A stretch of DNA of 64,000 bases from Pseudomonadota bacterium (GCA_039028155.1 JBCCIS010000021.1:1-64000), one strand, 5' to 3'. Shown: positions 26,198 through 35,686, counted from the first letter of the stretch. Notes: generated by a model not told the origin, from the sequence alone. A program made the numbers and translations.

Positions 26198-27067
26198 ATG
26201 AACAACCTGGATACGGATCTCCTCAGGAGCTTCCTGGCCATCGTGGACTCCGGCAGCGTGACGCGGGCGGCAGAGCAGGTGCATCGCACCCAGTCGGCGG
26301 TCAGCATGCAGATCCGGCGCCTGGAAGAGGCGGTCGGCAAGACCCTGTTTTCCCGCAACGGCCGCCAGATGGTGTTGACCAGCGACGGCGAGACACTGGT
26401 CGGCTACGCGCGGCGCCTGATCCGCCTGAACGATGAGGCGGTGGCGCGGTTCGCCGGACCGGAGTTGACGGGTGGCGTCAGGCTCGGCGTGCCCGATGAT
26501 TATGTCGCGCGTTTTCTGCCCACCGTTCTCGTGCGTTTCGCCAACGAGTATCCGATGGTCGAGGTCGAGGTCAGCACCGAAAACAGCATCGTGCTGGATC
26601 AAATGTTGCGCCGCGACGAGCTCGATCTGGCGTTGATCAGCTGTGCCGTGGTCGAGGATCCCGGCGAGCTGATCCATCGCGAACCGATGGCCTGGGTCGT
26701 CTCGGCCAAGCATCTGGTGCATGACGTCGACCCAGTGCCCTTGGCGTTGACGGAGCCGGGCTGTCAGATGCGTTCCCACGCGCTTGCCGCGCTCGACAGC
26801 GTGGGCAGGCCCTATCGCATCGCCTATTCCAGCCGCAGTTACACGGGCCTCGCGGTCTTCGTCGGCACCGGTCTGGCGGTCGCGGCCGTTGCCGAGAGTT
26901 CGGTGACACCGGAGATGCGGGTGTTGACGGAGGCGGAAGGGTTTCCTGCCATGCCGCCGGTCGACGTCGGCTTGAAGCGCGCGCCGGGCGCACGCACCGA
27001 GGCGACCGAGAAGCTCGCGGATGCGCTGATGGAAAGCGTGCGCGGCGCGGCTAACCTGGCGGCCTGA
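26198..27067 (+). CDS. LysR-type transcriptional regulator
   Basis: This 289-residue protein has an N-terminal winged helix-turn-helix (DTDLLRSFLAIVDSGSVTRA then VHRTQSAVSMQIRRLEE), followed by the ligand-binding LysR substrate domain from about residue 90 (GVRLGVPDDYVARFLPTVL). The closest familiar pattern is the LTTR group found beside DUF1127 genes. Its inducer is unknown. It may control the divergent DUF1127 gene, itself, or the RidA gene downstream. Confidence 0.92.
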   Translation: MNNLDTDLLRSFLAIVDSGSVTRAAEQVHRTQSAVSMQIRRLEEAVGKTLFSRNGRQMVLTSDGETLVGYARRLIRLNDEAVARFAGPELTGGVRLGVPDDYVARFLPTVLVRFANEYPMVEVEVSTENSIVLDQMLRRDELDLALISCAVVEDPGELIHREPMAWVVSAKHLVHDVDPVPLALTEPGCQMRSHALAALDSVGRPYRIAYSSRSYTGLAVFVGTGLAVAAVAESSVTPEMRVLTEAEGFPAMPPVDVGLKRAPGARTEATEKLADALMESVRGAANLAA

Positions 27068-27208
27068 TAAAAGGTTAATTCGCCGGTCTCATGTGAAGTC
27101 TTTTCAGATCACGATCCCGCGTCGAGAACGCCAGCATTTCCGCGATTCCTGACGATCGCGGCATCTGTGCGAACCTGCCGATTAATCCAATTGGGGGGAT
27201 TTGCCGCC

Positions 27209-27233
27209 GTCATGTGAAGCCGCTTCACATGAC
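27209..27233. promoter_or_regulatory. Perfect palindromic operator upstream of the RidA fusion gene
   Basis: GTCATGTGAAG-CCG-CTTCACATGAC has perfect 11-bp arms. A half-matching relative, TCATGTGAAG followed by TTTTCAGATCA, lies at 27089-27111, about 120 bases upstream. The pair looks like a dimer-binding operator with a weaker second site, 84 bases before the chosen ATG. The cognate regulator is not known; size and symmetry suit GntR or similar families. Confidence 0.65.
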
Positions 27234-27316
27234 CGTGCGGCGGTCCGCCGGTGCGCGCCTTGCCAGACATTTCGGTCAACGCCATGCTGCGTGCGATCAA
27301 AAACTCGGGGGACATC

Positions 27317-28546
27317 ATGGAGAAGCAGCACGTGTGGCCGGACGATCACTGGAACTGGCCGATCACGATCTGTCACAAGCACGGGGTGCGTTGCGGCGAG
27401 ATGATCTGGGTCGGCGGCCAGGTCGACCTGACGTCGGAAGGGGCGGTCAGGCACGCTGATGATCTGGCAACCCAGACGAAAGAGGTCATGGCTTACTTCG
27501 ACCGGGTGCTTCGCGACCTCGGTGCCGATCTCGCCGACCTCGTCACCCTGCATTGTTTCTACGTCAACGACGGCTCTGTCGATGAGACCGCCTTTCTCAA
27601 GATGGTCGGCGACACCTTGCCCGAAGGCGCCAAGCCGGCGGTCTCCGCAGTACCGGTTCCCTATCTCGGTTATGCGGGGATGCGTGTTGAGATCGAAGGC
27701 TATGCCATGCTGGGCAAGGACGGCGCCAAGCTGCCGCGCACTTACGCGCCGGACGAGGGCCCGGGCGCCTTGCCGGCGCCCTTCGCGCGCGCCGTTCGCT
27801 GCGGCAAGATGATCTTTGTCAGCGCCCAGGCGCCTGTCGACGAGACGGGCGCGGTGATGGCCACAGGCGATATCGTCGCCCAGACCAAACAGGTCATGAA
27901 ACAGGTTGGCGAGGCGCTCGGCGCGTTTGGCGCCGGCTATGACGACGTCGTCAAGATCAGCCGCTGGTATGCCGGCAACGTCGGCATCGACGACTTTGAA
28001 CCGGCGGCGCTCGCCTGCGCCGGCCACTTCAACGAGCCCGGCCCCGCCGCGACCGGCATTCCGGTGCCGCGCCACGCCAACGGCGACGTCAAAATCAAGA
28101 TCGGCGTCGTCGCCATGCTGGGCGAGGACGGCAGCCACCTGCCGCGCAAACACGTGTGGCCCGACAGTCTGTGGGACTGGCACGTCCACCTGCCCTACAA
28201 ACATGGGCTCAAGTGCGAGGAGATGATCTTCCTGGGTGGTCAGGTGTCGCTCAACAAGAAGGGCGAAGCGGTCCATCCCGACGACCTGACGGCCCAGACC
28301 CATCAGGCGATGGTGCATATCGGCACGATCCTGAACGAGCTGGGCGCGGACTATGACGACGTCTGCAAGGTGCTGGCGTTTTATCAGGGCGATTGCGGGC
28401 CCGATGCGCTGCACGCCAACCTGCCGGTCCGCGCGTCGTACTTCTCCGATCCCGGACCTGCGACTACCGGTATCCCGCTACCGGCACTCGCCTATCCCTC
28501 GATGGTTATCGAGATCGATATCTTTGCCATGAAGGAAAAGGACTGA
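27317..28546 (+). CDS. Triple RidA (YjgF/YER057c/UK114) domain protein
   Basis: Three RidA-like domains occur in one 409-residue chain: about 1-135, 150-272 and 277-409. Each has the family order (RCGEMIWVGGQVDL / RCGKMIFVSAQAPV / KCEEMIFLGGQVSL, then a TQT-helix and an E/K-I-E-type strand). Domains 1 and 3 share an unusual lead sequence HVWPD-x-W-W, so they look like duplicates of one another. By eye the catalytic Arg of E. coli RidA is replaced in domains 1 and 3 and shifted in domain 2, so imine deaminase activity is doubtful. Start chosen at ATG 27317 behind GGGGGA; ATG 27284 is an alternative. RidA proteins are trimers, so one chain might fold as a whole trimer. Confidence 0.85.
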   Translation: MEKQHVWPDDHWNWPITICHKHGVRCGEMIWVGGQVDLTSEGAVRHADDLATQTKEVMAYFDRVLRDLGADLADLVTLHCFYVNDGSVDETAFLKMVGDTLPEGAKPAVSAVPVPYLGYAGMRVEIEGYAMLGKDGAKLPRTYAPDEGPGALPAPFARAVRCGKMIFVSAQAPVDETGAVMATGDIVAQTKQVMKQVGEALGAFGAGYDDVVKISRWYAGNVGIDDFEPAALACAGHFNEPGPAATGIPVPRHANGDVKIKIGVVAMLGEDGSHLPRKHVWPDSLWDWHVHLPYKHGLKCEEMIFLGGQVSLNKKGEAVHPDDLTAQTHQAMVHIGTILNELGADYDDVCKVLAFYQGDCGPDALHANLPVRASYFSDPGPATTGIPLPALAYPSMVIEIDIFAMKEKD

Positions 28547-28553
28547 AACCGCT

Positions 28554-29063
28554 CTAGGCGACGTCGCGCGGTGTCGGGCCCAGCGATCCGTTGAGCCAGC
28601 CCTCGATCGTCTGCGCCAGGCAGGTCGGCAGAATAACGTCGCTGGTCGCCGCCAACGTGTCACGCGACCACCACCTGACGTCGCGCAACAATTCAAGCTC
28701 GTCAGCATGCTGGCGCGAAATGTCAAACGCCGGCTCGACCTCGTGATGCCGCGCGATGAACAGGTGTTCGATGCAAGCGGTGTGGACACCGTCGATGAGC
28801 AACTCGTAGCGGCGGCGCAGGACCGGACCGCGCATCGCGATGTCCGCGAACCCGGTTTCTTCGAACAGCTCTCTGCTGGCGGCTTGCTCCAGACTTTCGT
28901 CGCCTTCCACGCCGCCGCCCGGCGTCACCCAGTAGTCGACCAGATCCGGGTCGTTGGGGTCGACATAGTAGCTGTCGTCGACATAGCGCAGCAGCAGCGT
29001 GTTCGCGGCGCCATCCAGCAGGATGACGCGGGCCGAACGGCGCACCGGCAGATTGGCGGTCAC
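28554..29063 (-). CDS. NUDIX hydrolase
   Basis: This 169-residue protein has a complete Nudix box, G-x5-E-x7-REx2EExG, in GGVEGDESLEQAASRELFEETGF. The N-terminal RRSARVILLDGAANTLLL is the usual first strand. The start is GTG at 29063, which overlaps the stop of the BrkB gene by four bases; a longer frame upstream runs into the BrkB gene and has no family similarity. Substrate is probably a nucleoside diphosphate derivative, but is not identifiable. Confidence 0.9.
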   Translation of the reverse strand: MTANLPVRRSARVILLDGAANTLLLRYVDDSYYVDPNDPDLVDYWVTPGGGVEGDESLEQAASRELFEETGFADIAMRGPVLRRRYELLIDGVHTACIEHLFIARHHEVEPAFDISRQHADELELLRDVRWWSRDTLAATSDVILPTCLAQTIEGWLNGSLGPTPRDVA

Positions 29064-29968
29064 GATTCCTTGGCTGCCCTGTCGCGCAACGCCTGCATGA
29101 TCGACGCGTTCAGCTCGGCGCCGAAAATGAAGACCATGGCGCTGACGAAGAAGAACATCAGCGCCCCGATGACACCGCCCAGGCTGCCATAGGTCACCGA
29201 GTAGTTGCCGACATTGCTGAGGTAGAGCGAGTAAAGCGTCGCGATAACGAGCCAGGACACACAGGCAAAGAACGCGCCCGGCAAAACGTGAAACCACCTT
29301 TGCCGCACGTTCGGCAAGAACCGGTAGAGCACGCAGATCACGATGAACAGGCCAAGCGCGCCCGTCGCATAGCGCACGGTGTTGTAGAGGCCGAACAGAT
29401 CCTCAGGGATTTCGAAGAGGTAGTTGACGGCTTGCCAGATCAGCGGCCCGATCACGATGGTGATCATGACGACCAGAATGGCCATGGCGCCGACTACGAC
29501 AAAGGCGAGCCCCTGCAGGCGGCGCCACCAGAATGGTCGGCGGTCGGGCGCGCCATAGGCTCGGTCCATGGCTGTGCGCAGCGCCTCCACACCCGATGAT
29601 GAAACCCACAGCGTGCCGAGAATACTGATGGTCAAAATGCCTTCGCGCGGCGGCTGCTGAATGATGCTTGAGATCACCGGATAGAGCGCCTGTCCGACCT
29701 CGTCAGGCAGGTATTCGAAGGCGTAGTCGACAAACTCGCGCACCTGTTCGGTCTGCCCGATGACGCCTGACAGGGAGACCAGAAAGACAATGAAAGGAAA
29801 CATCGCCAGGAGCGCGCTGAAGGCCATGTAGCCAGCCGACGATGGTGCCTCGTGGGCAAAGAAGTTGGTGATGGCGCGCCAGACAGGGCGCCACACCGCC
29901 AGCAGGACCCCCTGGCGCGCCGGTTTCGTGTGGTCGGATTGGTCCGCTGGTTGAGCCATCTGTGCCAA
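29060..29968 (-). CDS. YihY/BrkB family inner membrane protein
   Basis: This 302-residue protein has six long hydrophobic segments and family landmarks ESSAGYMAFSALLAMFPFIVFL-like opening (APSSAGYMAFSALLAMFP), AYGAPDRRPFW, and YGSLGGVIGALMFFFVSAMVFIFG near the end. Once called ribonuclease BN, the family has no established enzymatic role. It is the first gene of a pair with the NUDIX gene. Confidence 0.9.
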   Translation of the reverse strand: MAQMAQPADQSDHTKPARQGVLLAVWRPVWRAITNFFAHEAPSSAGYMAFSALLAMFPFIVFLVSLSGVIGQTEQVREFVDYAFEYLPDEVGQALYPVISSIIQQPPREGILTISILGTLWVSSSGVEALRTAMDRAYGAPDRRPFWWRRLQGLAFVVVGAMAILVVMITIVIGPLIWQAVNYLFEIPEDLFGLYNTVRYATGALGLFIVICVLYRFLPNVRQRWFHVLPGAFFACVSWLVIATLYSLYLSNVGNYSVTYGSLGGVIGALMFFFVSAMVFIFGAELNASIMQALRDRAAKES

Positions 29969-30039
29969 TTTCGGCCAGACGCTCGCTCACGGCAAGCCCC
30001 GCGCGTCAGGACGGGACGTGTTCCCTATGGAGAAAAGCA

Positions 30040-30073
30040 AAGGGCCGGGAACCCCTGAGGATCCCCGGCCCTT
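30040..30073 (-). terminator. Rho-independent terminator
   Basis: AAGGGCCGGG (30040-30049) pairs with CCCGGCCCTT (30064-30073). Read on the minus strand, the stem is followed by TGCTTTTCT, so it ends the transcript of the small membrane protein gene upstream on that strand. Confidence 0.8.
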
Positions 30074-30102
30074 CTAACACCGCCGATACCGCAGATTGGG
30101 GA

Positions 30103-30408
30103 TCAGGTGGTAGACGGGAGATTCTCAACGGGGGGTAGCCCGTGAGACACTGCGCAGCTCAGTGTCCCGTCATTCTCGGCGGTGCATACGGTGACCTCAC
30201 CGGTCGTCTCGTTCAGGCGCCAAACGCCGTCCTCGCTGTTGTGGAGGATGCGGAACGCCTCGGTTTGTGGCTGGCTGTCGCCGGCCACCGATTGTGCGAT
30301 GGAGACGGAGGCAATAGTCGCGATCGCCAACGTGGAACCGATGATGGCGATATAGCGCCGGGCCGTTTTGCGCGCCTGTGCCTCGGTCATTGTCTCAATC
30401 TGGTACAT
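30103..30408 (-). CDS. Small membrane-anchored hypothetical protein
   Basis: I cannot name this 101-residue protein. It has a basic N-terminus, one helix (about YIAIIGSTLAIATIASVSIA) and a short extracytoplasmic domain with VWRLNETTGEVTVC and a second Cys in LSCAVSHG, which could pair. It ends PPVENLPSTT. The start at 30408 has AGGGA (minus strand) nine bases upstream; a second ATG at 30390 is possible. It is monocistronic, with its own terminator and divergent from argG. Confidence 0.7.
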   Translation of the reverse strand: MYQIETMTEAQARKTARRYIAIIGSTLAIATIASVSIAQSVAGDSQPQTEAFRILHNSEDGVWRLNETTGEVTVCTAENDGTLSCAVSHGLPPVENLPSTT

Positions 30409-30662
30409 ACTGGTCCCTAAACCTGACTTACCCTGACAACCGATCGCGCCATCGGCCGTCCCTGGTGATGAGTTGAGCAAGCGCTGTGCCAGTCCACTGT
30501 GCTTGCGGTCACGAAGCGCTTCCCTTAAACAGCCGCGCCGGGTGCGCAGTCTGGATAAAAGACCGATCCCGGGCATTAACACGTTGATTTAAATGGGAAA
30601 TACTATGCCAGGGTCATGGCGGCACGATCAGACACCCTGGCGTTTTGGGCGGAAGGACGGCC

Positions 30663-31868
30663 ATGGAAAAGGTTAACAAAGTTGTACTCGCCTACTCCGG
30701 CGGTCTCGACACATCGGTCATTCTGCGTTGGCTGCAGGACACCTATGACTGCGAGGTCGTGACGTTCACTGCCGACCTCGGGCAGGGCGAGGAGGTCGAG
30801 CCGGCACGCCAGAAGGCCGAGATGATGGGGATCAAGGAGATCTTCGTCGAAGACCTGCGCGAGGAGTTTGTGCGCGACTACGTGTTCCCGATGTTCCGCG
30901 CCAACGCGGTTTATGAAGGCGTCTATCTGCTCGGCACCTCGATCGCACGACCGCTGATCGCCAAACGTCAGATCGAGATCGCCGCTGAAACCGGCGCCGA
31001 CGCGGTCGCCCATGGCGCGACCGGCAAGGGCAACGACCAAGTTCGTTTCGAACTCAGTTACTACGCCCTTAACCCCGACATCCGCGTCATCGCTCCGTGG
31101 CGCACCTGGGATCTGACCTCACGCACGCGCCTGATCGAGTTCGCCGAGAAACATCAGATCCCGATCCCCAAGGACAAGCGCGGCGAGGCGCCGTTCTCCG
31201 TCGACGCCAACCTGCTGCACATCTCTGCCGAAGGAAAGGTGCTGGAGGACCCGGCCGACGAGGCGCCGGAGTACGTCTATTCACGAACGGTCGCGCCGGA
31301 GGATGCGCCGGACTCGCCGCAGATCGTCGAGATCGGTTTTGAGGCCGGCGATCCGGTTTCCGTCGATGGCGAGCCGCTGTCGCCGGCGTCCCTTTTGACG
31401 CGACTTAACGAGCTGGGCGGCGCGCACGGCATCGGCCGGCTCGACATGGTCGAGAACCGGTTCGTCGGCATGAAGAGCCGGGGCGTCTACGAGACGCCGG
31501 GGGGCACGGTGCTGGCGGTCGCACATCGCGCGATGGAGTCGATCACACTCGACCGCGGTGCGGCGCACCTCAAAGACGAGGTGATGCCGCGCTATGCGGA
31601 GCTGATCTATAACGGCTTCTGGTTCTCGCCCGAACGCCGCATGTTGCAGGCGCTGATCGACAAGAGCCAGGAAGGTGTTTCCGGAACCGTGCGTCTCAAA
31701 CTCTACAAGGGAAGCGCGACCGTGGTCGGGCGCGCCTCGCCGAACTCGCTCTACAGCCTTGAGCACGTGACGTTCGAGGAAGACGCGGTCTACGACCAGC
31801 GCGACGCCGAGGGTTTCATCAAACTCAACGCGCTGCGCCTGCGCCTCGACCGACGCCGCCAGGGCTGA
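30663..31868 (+). CDS. argG: Argininosuccinate synthase
   Basis: This 401-residue enzyme has the ATP-pyrophosphatase P-loop AYSGGLDTS near residue 10, [14 protein letters not shown], and [11 protein letters not shown], all diagnostic. It condenses citrulline and aspartate to argininosuccinate in arginine synthesis. ATG 30663 is preceded by GGAAGG. It is flanked upstream by a 254-base non-coding gap shared with the divergent small protein gene; I see no clear promoter or ARG-box-like palindrome there. Confidence 0.97.
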   Translation: MEKVNKVVLAYSGGLDTSVILRWLQDTYDCEVVTFTADLGQGEEVEPARQKAEMMGIKEIFVEDLREEFVRDYVFPMFRANAVYEGVYLLGTSIARPLIAKRQIEIAAETGADAVAHGATGKGNDQVRFELSYYALNPDIRVIAPWRTWDLTSRTRLIEFAEKHQIPIPKDKRGEAPFSVDANLLHISAEGKVLEDPADEAPEYVYSRTVAPEDAPDSPQIVEIGFEAGDPVSVDGEPLSPASLLTRLNELGGAHGIGRLDMVENRFVGMKSRGVYETPGGTVLAVAHRAMESITLDRGAAHLKDEVMPRYAELIYNGFWFSPERRMLQALIDKSQEGVSGTVRLKLYKGSATVVGRASPNSLYSLEHVTFEEDAVYDQRDAEGFIKLNALRLRLDRRRQG

Positions 31869-31888
31869 CCGGCGCCAACGCAATCGGA

Positions 31889-32533
31889 TCAATAGTCGAG
31901 CCGGCCCTTAAGATCGGCGAAGTCGAGCATGATGTGCTGGCGAAACGCCGGGCGCTCGCGAAGGCGGGCATACCAGGCCTCGACGGCGGGAAGGTCGGGC
32001 CGATCGATATCCAGTTCGAAGTAGCGGTAAAGCGATGTCGCGGCGGGGATGTCGGCCAACGTCAGGCGATCACCGGCAAGGTAGGCGCTGTGCGTTAGCT
32101 GACCGTCGAGCAGGCGAAAGCAGGCTGTGCACCGCGCCATGGCGTCGGCGATGAAGTTGGCATCGCGACGGTCTTCGGGCGTGCGGTAGTAACCCCAGAA
32201 GAGATCCATGAAGTCGGGCTCTAGCCGGGTGTGGCCCCAGTCCATCCATCGCTCGATCTCGGACCGGCGCGCCGGGTCGGTCGGCCAAAAGCGGTCGGGG
32301 CCATGGCGTGCGGCCAGGTAACGAAGGATCGTGTGGGATTCCCAAACGACCGTGCCGTCGTCGTCGATCACCGGGATGCGCCCGGTCGGATTCATCGCCA
32401 GGAAGTCCGGCGCGTCCAGGCCGCCCGCCGCGCCGCCGGCGTCGATATGGTGGTGGTCCAGTTCAAGCTCGCCGATCAGCCACAGAACCTTCTGGACGTT
32501 GAACGCGCTGCGCCGGCCCCAGATCGTCAGCAT
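31889..32533 (-). CDS. Glutathione S-transferase
   Basis: This 214-residue protein has the thioredoxin-like N-terminal domain (LTIWGRRSAFNVQKVLW; NPTGRIPVIDDDG with the conserved cis-Pro; WESHTILRYLA with the Ser of the gamma-glutamyl site) and a helical C-terminal domain containing LTLADIPAATSLYRY. Start at ATG 32533. It is probably co-transcribed with the NnrU-like gene five bases upstream on the same strand. Its substrate is not evident. Confidence 0.92.
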   Translation of the reverse strand: MLTIWGRRSAFNVQKVLWLIGELELDHHHIDAGGAAGGLDAPDFLAMNPTGRIPVIDDDGTVVWESHTILRYLAARHGPDRFWPTDPARRSEIERWMDWGHTRLEPDFMDLFWGYYRTPEDRRDANFIADAMARCTACFRLLDGQLTHSAYLAGDRLTLADIPAATSLYRYFELDIDRPDLPAVEAWYARLRERPAFRQHIMLDFADLKGRLDY

Positions 32534-32537
32534 GGGT

Positions 32538-33233
32538 TCAATGCGGGATCGGGTCGACGCCGATGACAAGTTCATGGAACTTGATCAACGCGACATAGGC
32601 GATGACAGCCAGGAGAACGCGCCACAGGCCGATCTCGCGCCAGACGAACTTGTTGCGCCCGGCGATGATGGCGGCAAAGGGTATGAAACTGGTCGTCTGT
32701 TCGAAGCCGTCCCAGGTCCGCCCTAGCTGCTGGCGCTTGCGCGCTTCCTGGCTCGCTGCGCCGGCATAGGCCAGGAGCGCGAGCGCACCGAAGAAGATCA
32801 GCGAGGCGACATCGCCGTTCGAGATGAAGTGGGCGATGGCCCATAGCCCGATGCCCCAGAAGACGGGGTGGCGGGTGACGCGAAGAATGCCGGTGACCGT
32901 ATCGGGTTCGGAGAACAAGCGCTCGGCCTGAACCGCTGTCGGGTTGGGTGTGGCGAAGCCCAAGATAGCGAACAGGACGGCCGGTATCATGATGACCCAG
33001 GTCAACATCTTCAGCCACGGACCGGCGACCCAGAGCCCCTCGTAAGGCGCATCAGCATAGGCCCAGACGAACCAGATCATGGTGGCCAGGGCAAGGCCGG
33101 AGAAGAAACCGAGATAACCGGCTTCGGTCAAGGAGCGCGACAGCACCCCGCGAAGCGGCGTGCCCGACAACAGGAAATGGCTGCCGACAAATGCGATCGC
33201 CGCAACGATCAGCATGAGCATGGTCTGCGTCAT
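32538..33233 (-). CDS. NnrU family membrane protein
   Basis: This 231-residue protein has about six or seven hydrophobic helices and RVTRHPVFWGIGLWAIAHF, the HPxxW motif shared by NnrU and isoprenylcysteine methyltransferase-like proteins. NnrU was linked to nitrite/nitric oxide metabolism in Rhodobacter, but no denitrification genes are visible here. Start at ATG 33233 (MTQTMLMLIVAAIAF); earlier in-frame starts would add a non-hydrophobic leader. Confidence 0.87.
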   Translation of the reverse strand: MTQTMLMLIVAAIAFVGSHFLLSGTPLRGVLSRSLTEAGYLGFFSGLALATMIWFVWAYADAPYEGLWVAGPWLKMLTWVIMIPAVLFAILGFATPNPTAVQAERLFSEPDTVTGILRVTRHPVFWGIGLWAIAHFISNGDVASLIFFGALALLAYAGAASQEARKRQQLGRTWDGFEQTTSFIPFAAIIAGRNKFVWREIGLWRVLLAVIAYVALIKFHELVIGVDPIPH

Positions 33234-33348
33234 TGCTTCACCCAGTAAGCCCGCGCAAGGAGCCGCTCTCTGGCAGGATCGAGCCAACGAACGCCTTCTA
33301 TCTCATATGGGTGTGTTTCGCGCTCCTGCCACGGCTTATGGGCCGGTT

Positions 33349-34236
33349 TCAGCCTTCCGGCACGTCGACGCCATGCTGGCGGCAAGCGGCGGTCAGGGTG
33401 TTGACCAGAAGGCAGGCGATGGTCATCGGCCCGACGCCGCCGGGGACCGGCGTGATGGCGCCGGCGACCTTGACCGCCTCGGCGAAGTCGACATCGCCGA
33501 CCAGCTTCATCTTGCCGTCACGCTCGATGCGGTTGATGCCGACATCAATGACCGTGGCGCCCGGTTTGATCCAGTCGCCCTTCACCATTTCCGGCCGGCC
33601 GACGGCGGCGACCAGAACGTCGGCGCCGCGCACCACGTCCGGCAGATCGCGGGTGCGCGAATGGGCGATGGTGACGGTGCAGTTGTCCTGCAACAGAAGC
33701 TGCGCCATCGGCTTGCCGACGATGTTGGAGCGTCCCAGCACGACGGCGTTCGCTCCAGAGAGCTGATCACCCAACTCGGCGCGCAGCATCATCTGACAGC
33801 CCAGCGGCGTGCACGGCACCATGGCGTCCTGACCGGTCGACAGCAGGCCGGTGTTGATGACATGGAAACCATCGACGTCTTTGGCCGGGTTGATCGCGTT
33901 GATAATGGCGGCCTCGTCGACCTGATCGGGCAGGGGAAGCTGTACTAGGATGGCATTAACCCGGTCGTCGGCGTTCAGTTCCTCGACCTTAGCCAGGACC
34001 TCGTCGTGGCTTGCGGTATCGGGCATGCGGAACTCGAAGCTTTCCATGCCCGCTTCGGTCGTCGCCTTGCCCTTGCTGCGGACGTAGACCTGACTAGCCG
34101 GATCCTCGCCGACCAGAACAACCGCCAGGCCGGGTTTGATACCGTGGGCCTTGGTCAGGGCGGCAACCTGGCGGCCGACCTTTTCGCGTACGCCGGCGGC
34201 GAAGGCCTTGCCGTCGATAATCTTTGCCTCACTCAT
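33349..34236 (-). CDS. folD: Bifunctional methylenetetrahydrofolate dehydrogenase/cyclohydrolase
   Basis: This 295-residue enzyme shows [14 protein letters not shown] with the catalytic Lys/Tyr region, [15 protein letters not shown] and the NADP-site signature [15 protein letters not shown]. It interconverts 5,10-methylene- and 10-formyl-tetrahydrofolate, linking serine and betaine-derived one-carbon units to purine and formyl-Met synthesis. It is the last gene of a three-gene minus-strand operon and overlaps the DUF167 gene by eight bases. Confidence 0.96.
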   Translation of the reverse strand: MSEAKIIDGKAFAAGVREKVGRQVAALTKAHGIKPGLAVVLVGEDPASQVYVRSKGKATTEAGMESFEFRMPDTASHDEVLAKVEELNADDRVNAILVQLPLPDQVDEAAIINAINPAKDVDGFHVINTGLLSTGQDAMVPCTPLGCQMMLRAELGDQLSGANAVVLGRSNIVGKPMAQLLLQDNCTVTIAHSRTRDLPDVVRGADVLVAAVGRPEMVKGDWIKPGATVIDVGINRIERDGKMKLVGDVDFAEAVKVAGAITPVPGGVGPMTIACLLVNTLTAACRQHGVDVPEG

Positions 34237-34552
34237 GGAATGTCCCCAGCCAGGTTGTCAGGTGTTTGATGGTGGTCGGATCGCCGTCGATGGCGACGAC
34301 CTTGTTGCGGTCCTTCTGGCCGCCCACGATGGCGAGATCGGAGGGCGGCAGTTTGATGGCCTTGGCCAGGAGTTTGACCAGGGCGCGGTTGGCCTTGCCG
34401 CCTTCCGGCGGTTCGGTAACGCGCACTCTTAAAAAGGCACGACCCCCGGCGTCAAGGCCAATGCCGTCAATGCCGGCGCGCGCCGCCTTGGGCTGCAGTC
34501 TGACAACCAGCCGGGCGCCGTTCTGGACCGCCTTAAGAGGTGAGGCCGGCAA
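34229..34552 (-). CDS. DUF167/YggU family protein
   Basis: This 107-residue protein matches DUF167: [38 protein letters not shown] and [22 protein letters not shown]. The function of the family is not established. The YggT-YggU neighbour pair is common in proteobacteria. Confidence 0.92.
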   Translation of the reverse strand: MPASPLKAVQNGARLVVRLQPKAARAGIDGIGLDAGGRAFLRVRVTEPPEGGKANRALVKLLAKAIKLPPSDLAIVGGQKDRNKVVAIDGDPTTIKHLTTWLGTFHE

Positions 34553-34556
34553 GGCG

Positions 34557-34844
34557 TCAAGTGATCGAGACGAAGAGCTCGTTAAGCAGCTTTCTGATGA
34601 AGATGATCAAAATCAGAACGACAAGGGGTGATAGGTCGATGCCGCCCATGTTGGGGAGGAAACGGCGGATGGGCCCCAGGACCGGCTCCGTCATGCGATA
34701 AAGCGCGGTCCCGATCTGATAAATGATTTGATTCTGGGTGTTCACCATTTTGAACGCCACCAGCCAGCTCATGATGACATGAGCGATCAATATCAACATG
34801 TAGATGAACAGGATTTCGTCGATTAGCCAATGTACAGCGCCCAT
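34557..34844 (-). CDS. YggT family membrane protein
   Basis: This 95-residue protein has two hydrophobic segments separated by a loop with EPVLGPIRRFLP, the signature of YggT/Ycf19 proteins, which have been linked to osmotic or division-related membrane functions. It is first in the yggT-DUF167-folD operon; the gap to the next gene is four bases. Confidence 0.92.
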   Translation of the reverse strand: MGAVHWLIDEILFIYMLILIAHVIMSWLVAFKMVNTQNQIIYQIGTALYRMTEPVLGPIRRFLPNMGGIDLSPLVVLILIIFIRKLLNELFVSIT

Positions 34845-34995
34845 ATGACCTCAAGTAACAGAAGTTGAAGACCGAGAATCCAATGCTCGTCGCGCGTTAG
34901 ACGGACCTATGCGACAATTCTAGTGCAAGCGCCGCCGCCGGTCAGCCCTTTGGCGTGGCCGAGAGATTGGGACGACAAGCACGAGGGACAAGACC

Positions 34996-35430
34996 ATGAC
35001 ACAGATGCGGCGCAGCTTCGAAGGGTCCTGCCATTGTGGCCGGATCAGCGTCCGGTTCGAGACCAACAAAGCACCGGCCTCCCTTGAAGTGCGGACCTGC
35101 CAATGCGCGTTCTGCCGCCGCCACGGCGCCCGTGCGATATCCGACCCTGAGGGTTTTATGGCCGTCACGGCCGAGGCCGGGCGCGAAGCCAAGGCCTATC
35201 GTTTTGGCCTCGGCGTTACCGACTTCCTGGTCTGTCCGGACTGCGGCTGTTACGTCGCGGCGGTCATGAACGAAGGCGACAAGGCCTACGGCATCGTCAA
35301 CATCCGCATGCTGGCTGATGAGGCCGCCTTTCCGACCGCCGAGACCCCGCGCGTCTACGATGCGGAGGATGCGGAGGCCCGACTGGCACGCCGCCGCGCC
35401 GCGTGGACGCCGATGGCCGCTGCGCCATAG
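34996..35430 (+). CDS. GFA family (glutathione-dependent formaldehyde-activating-like) zinc protein
   Basis: This 144-residue protein has the GFA zinc-ligand pattern GSCHCG near the N-terminus, CQCAFCRR in the middle and CPDCGC at about residue 84. The family binds Zn with a Mss4-like fold; the formaldehyde-glutathione activity named for Gfa is disputed and is not implied. A second GFA gene lies 1.2 kb away at 36611. Confidence 0.87.
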   Translation: MTQMRRSFEGSCHCGRISVRFETNKAPASLEVRTCQCAFCRRHGARAISDPEGFMAVTAEAGREAKAYRFGLGVTDFLVCPDCGCYVAAVMNEGDKAYGIVNIRMLADEAAFPTAETPRVYDAEDAEARLARRRAAWTPMAAAP

Positions 35431-35504
35431 GCGCCCGCCGTCGCGCTTGACAGCATGGGGACCGGCTCTTACATGGTCGCCACTTCGACGGATCTGGCCG
35501 GAAC

Positions 35505-35580
<76 letters not shown>

Positions 35581-35686
35581 GATCCTCCTTGCTTTCCCTT
35601 CTCGATGTTGATGGTTCGGCACATGACCTTGCTGCCGACCCGGTTTCGGCGACAATGCGCATCGTTGTCTTGACGCCGAGGGGTGC

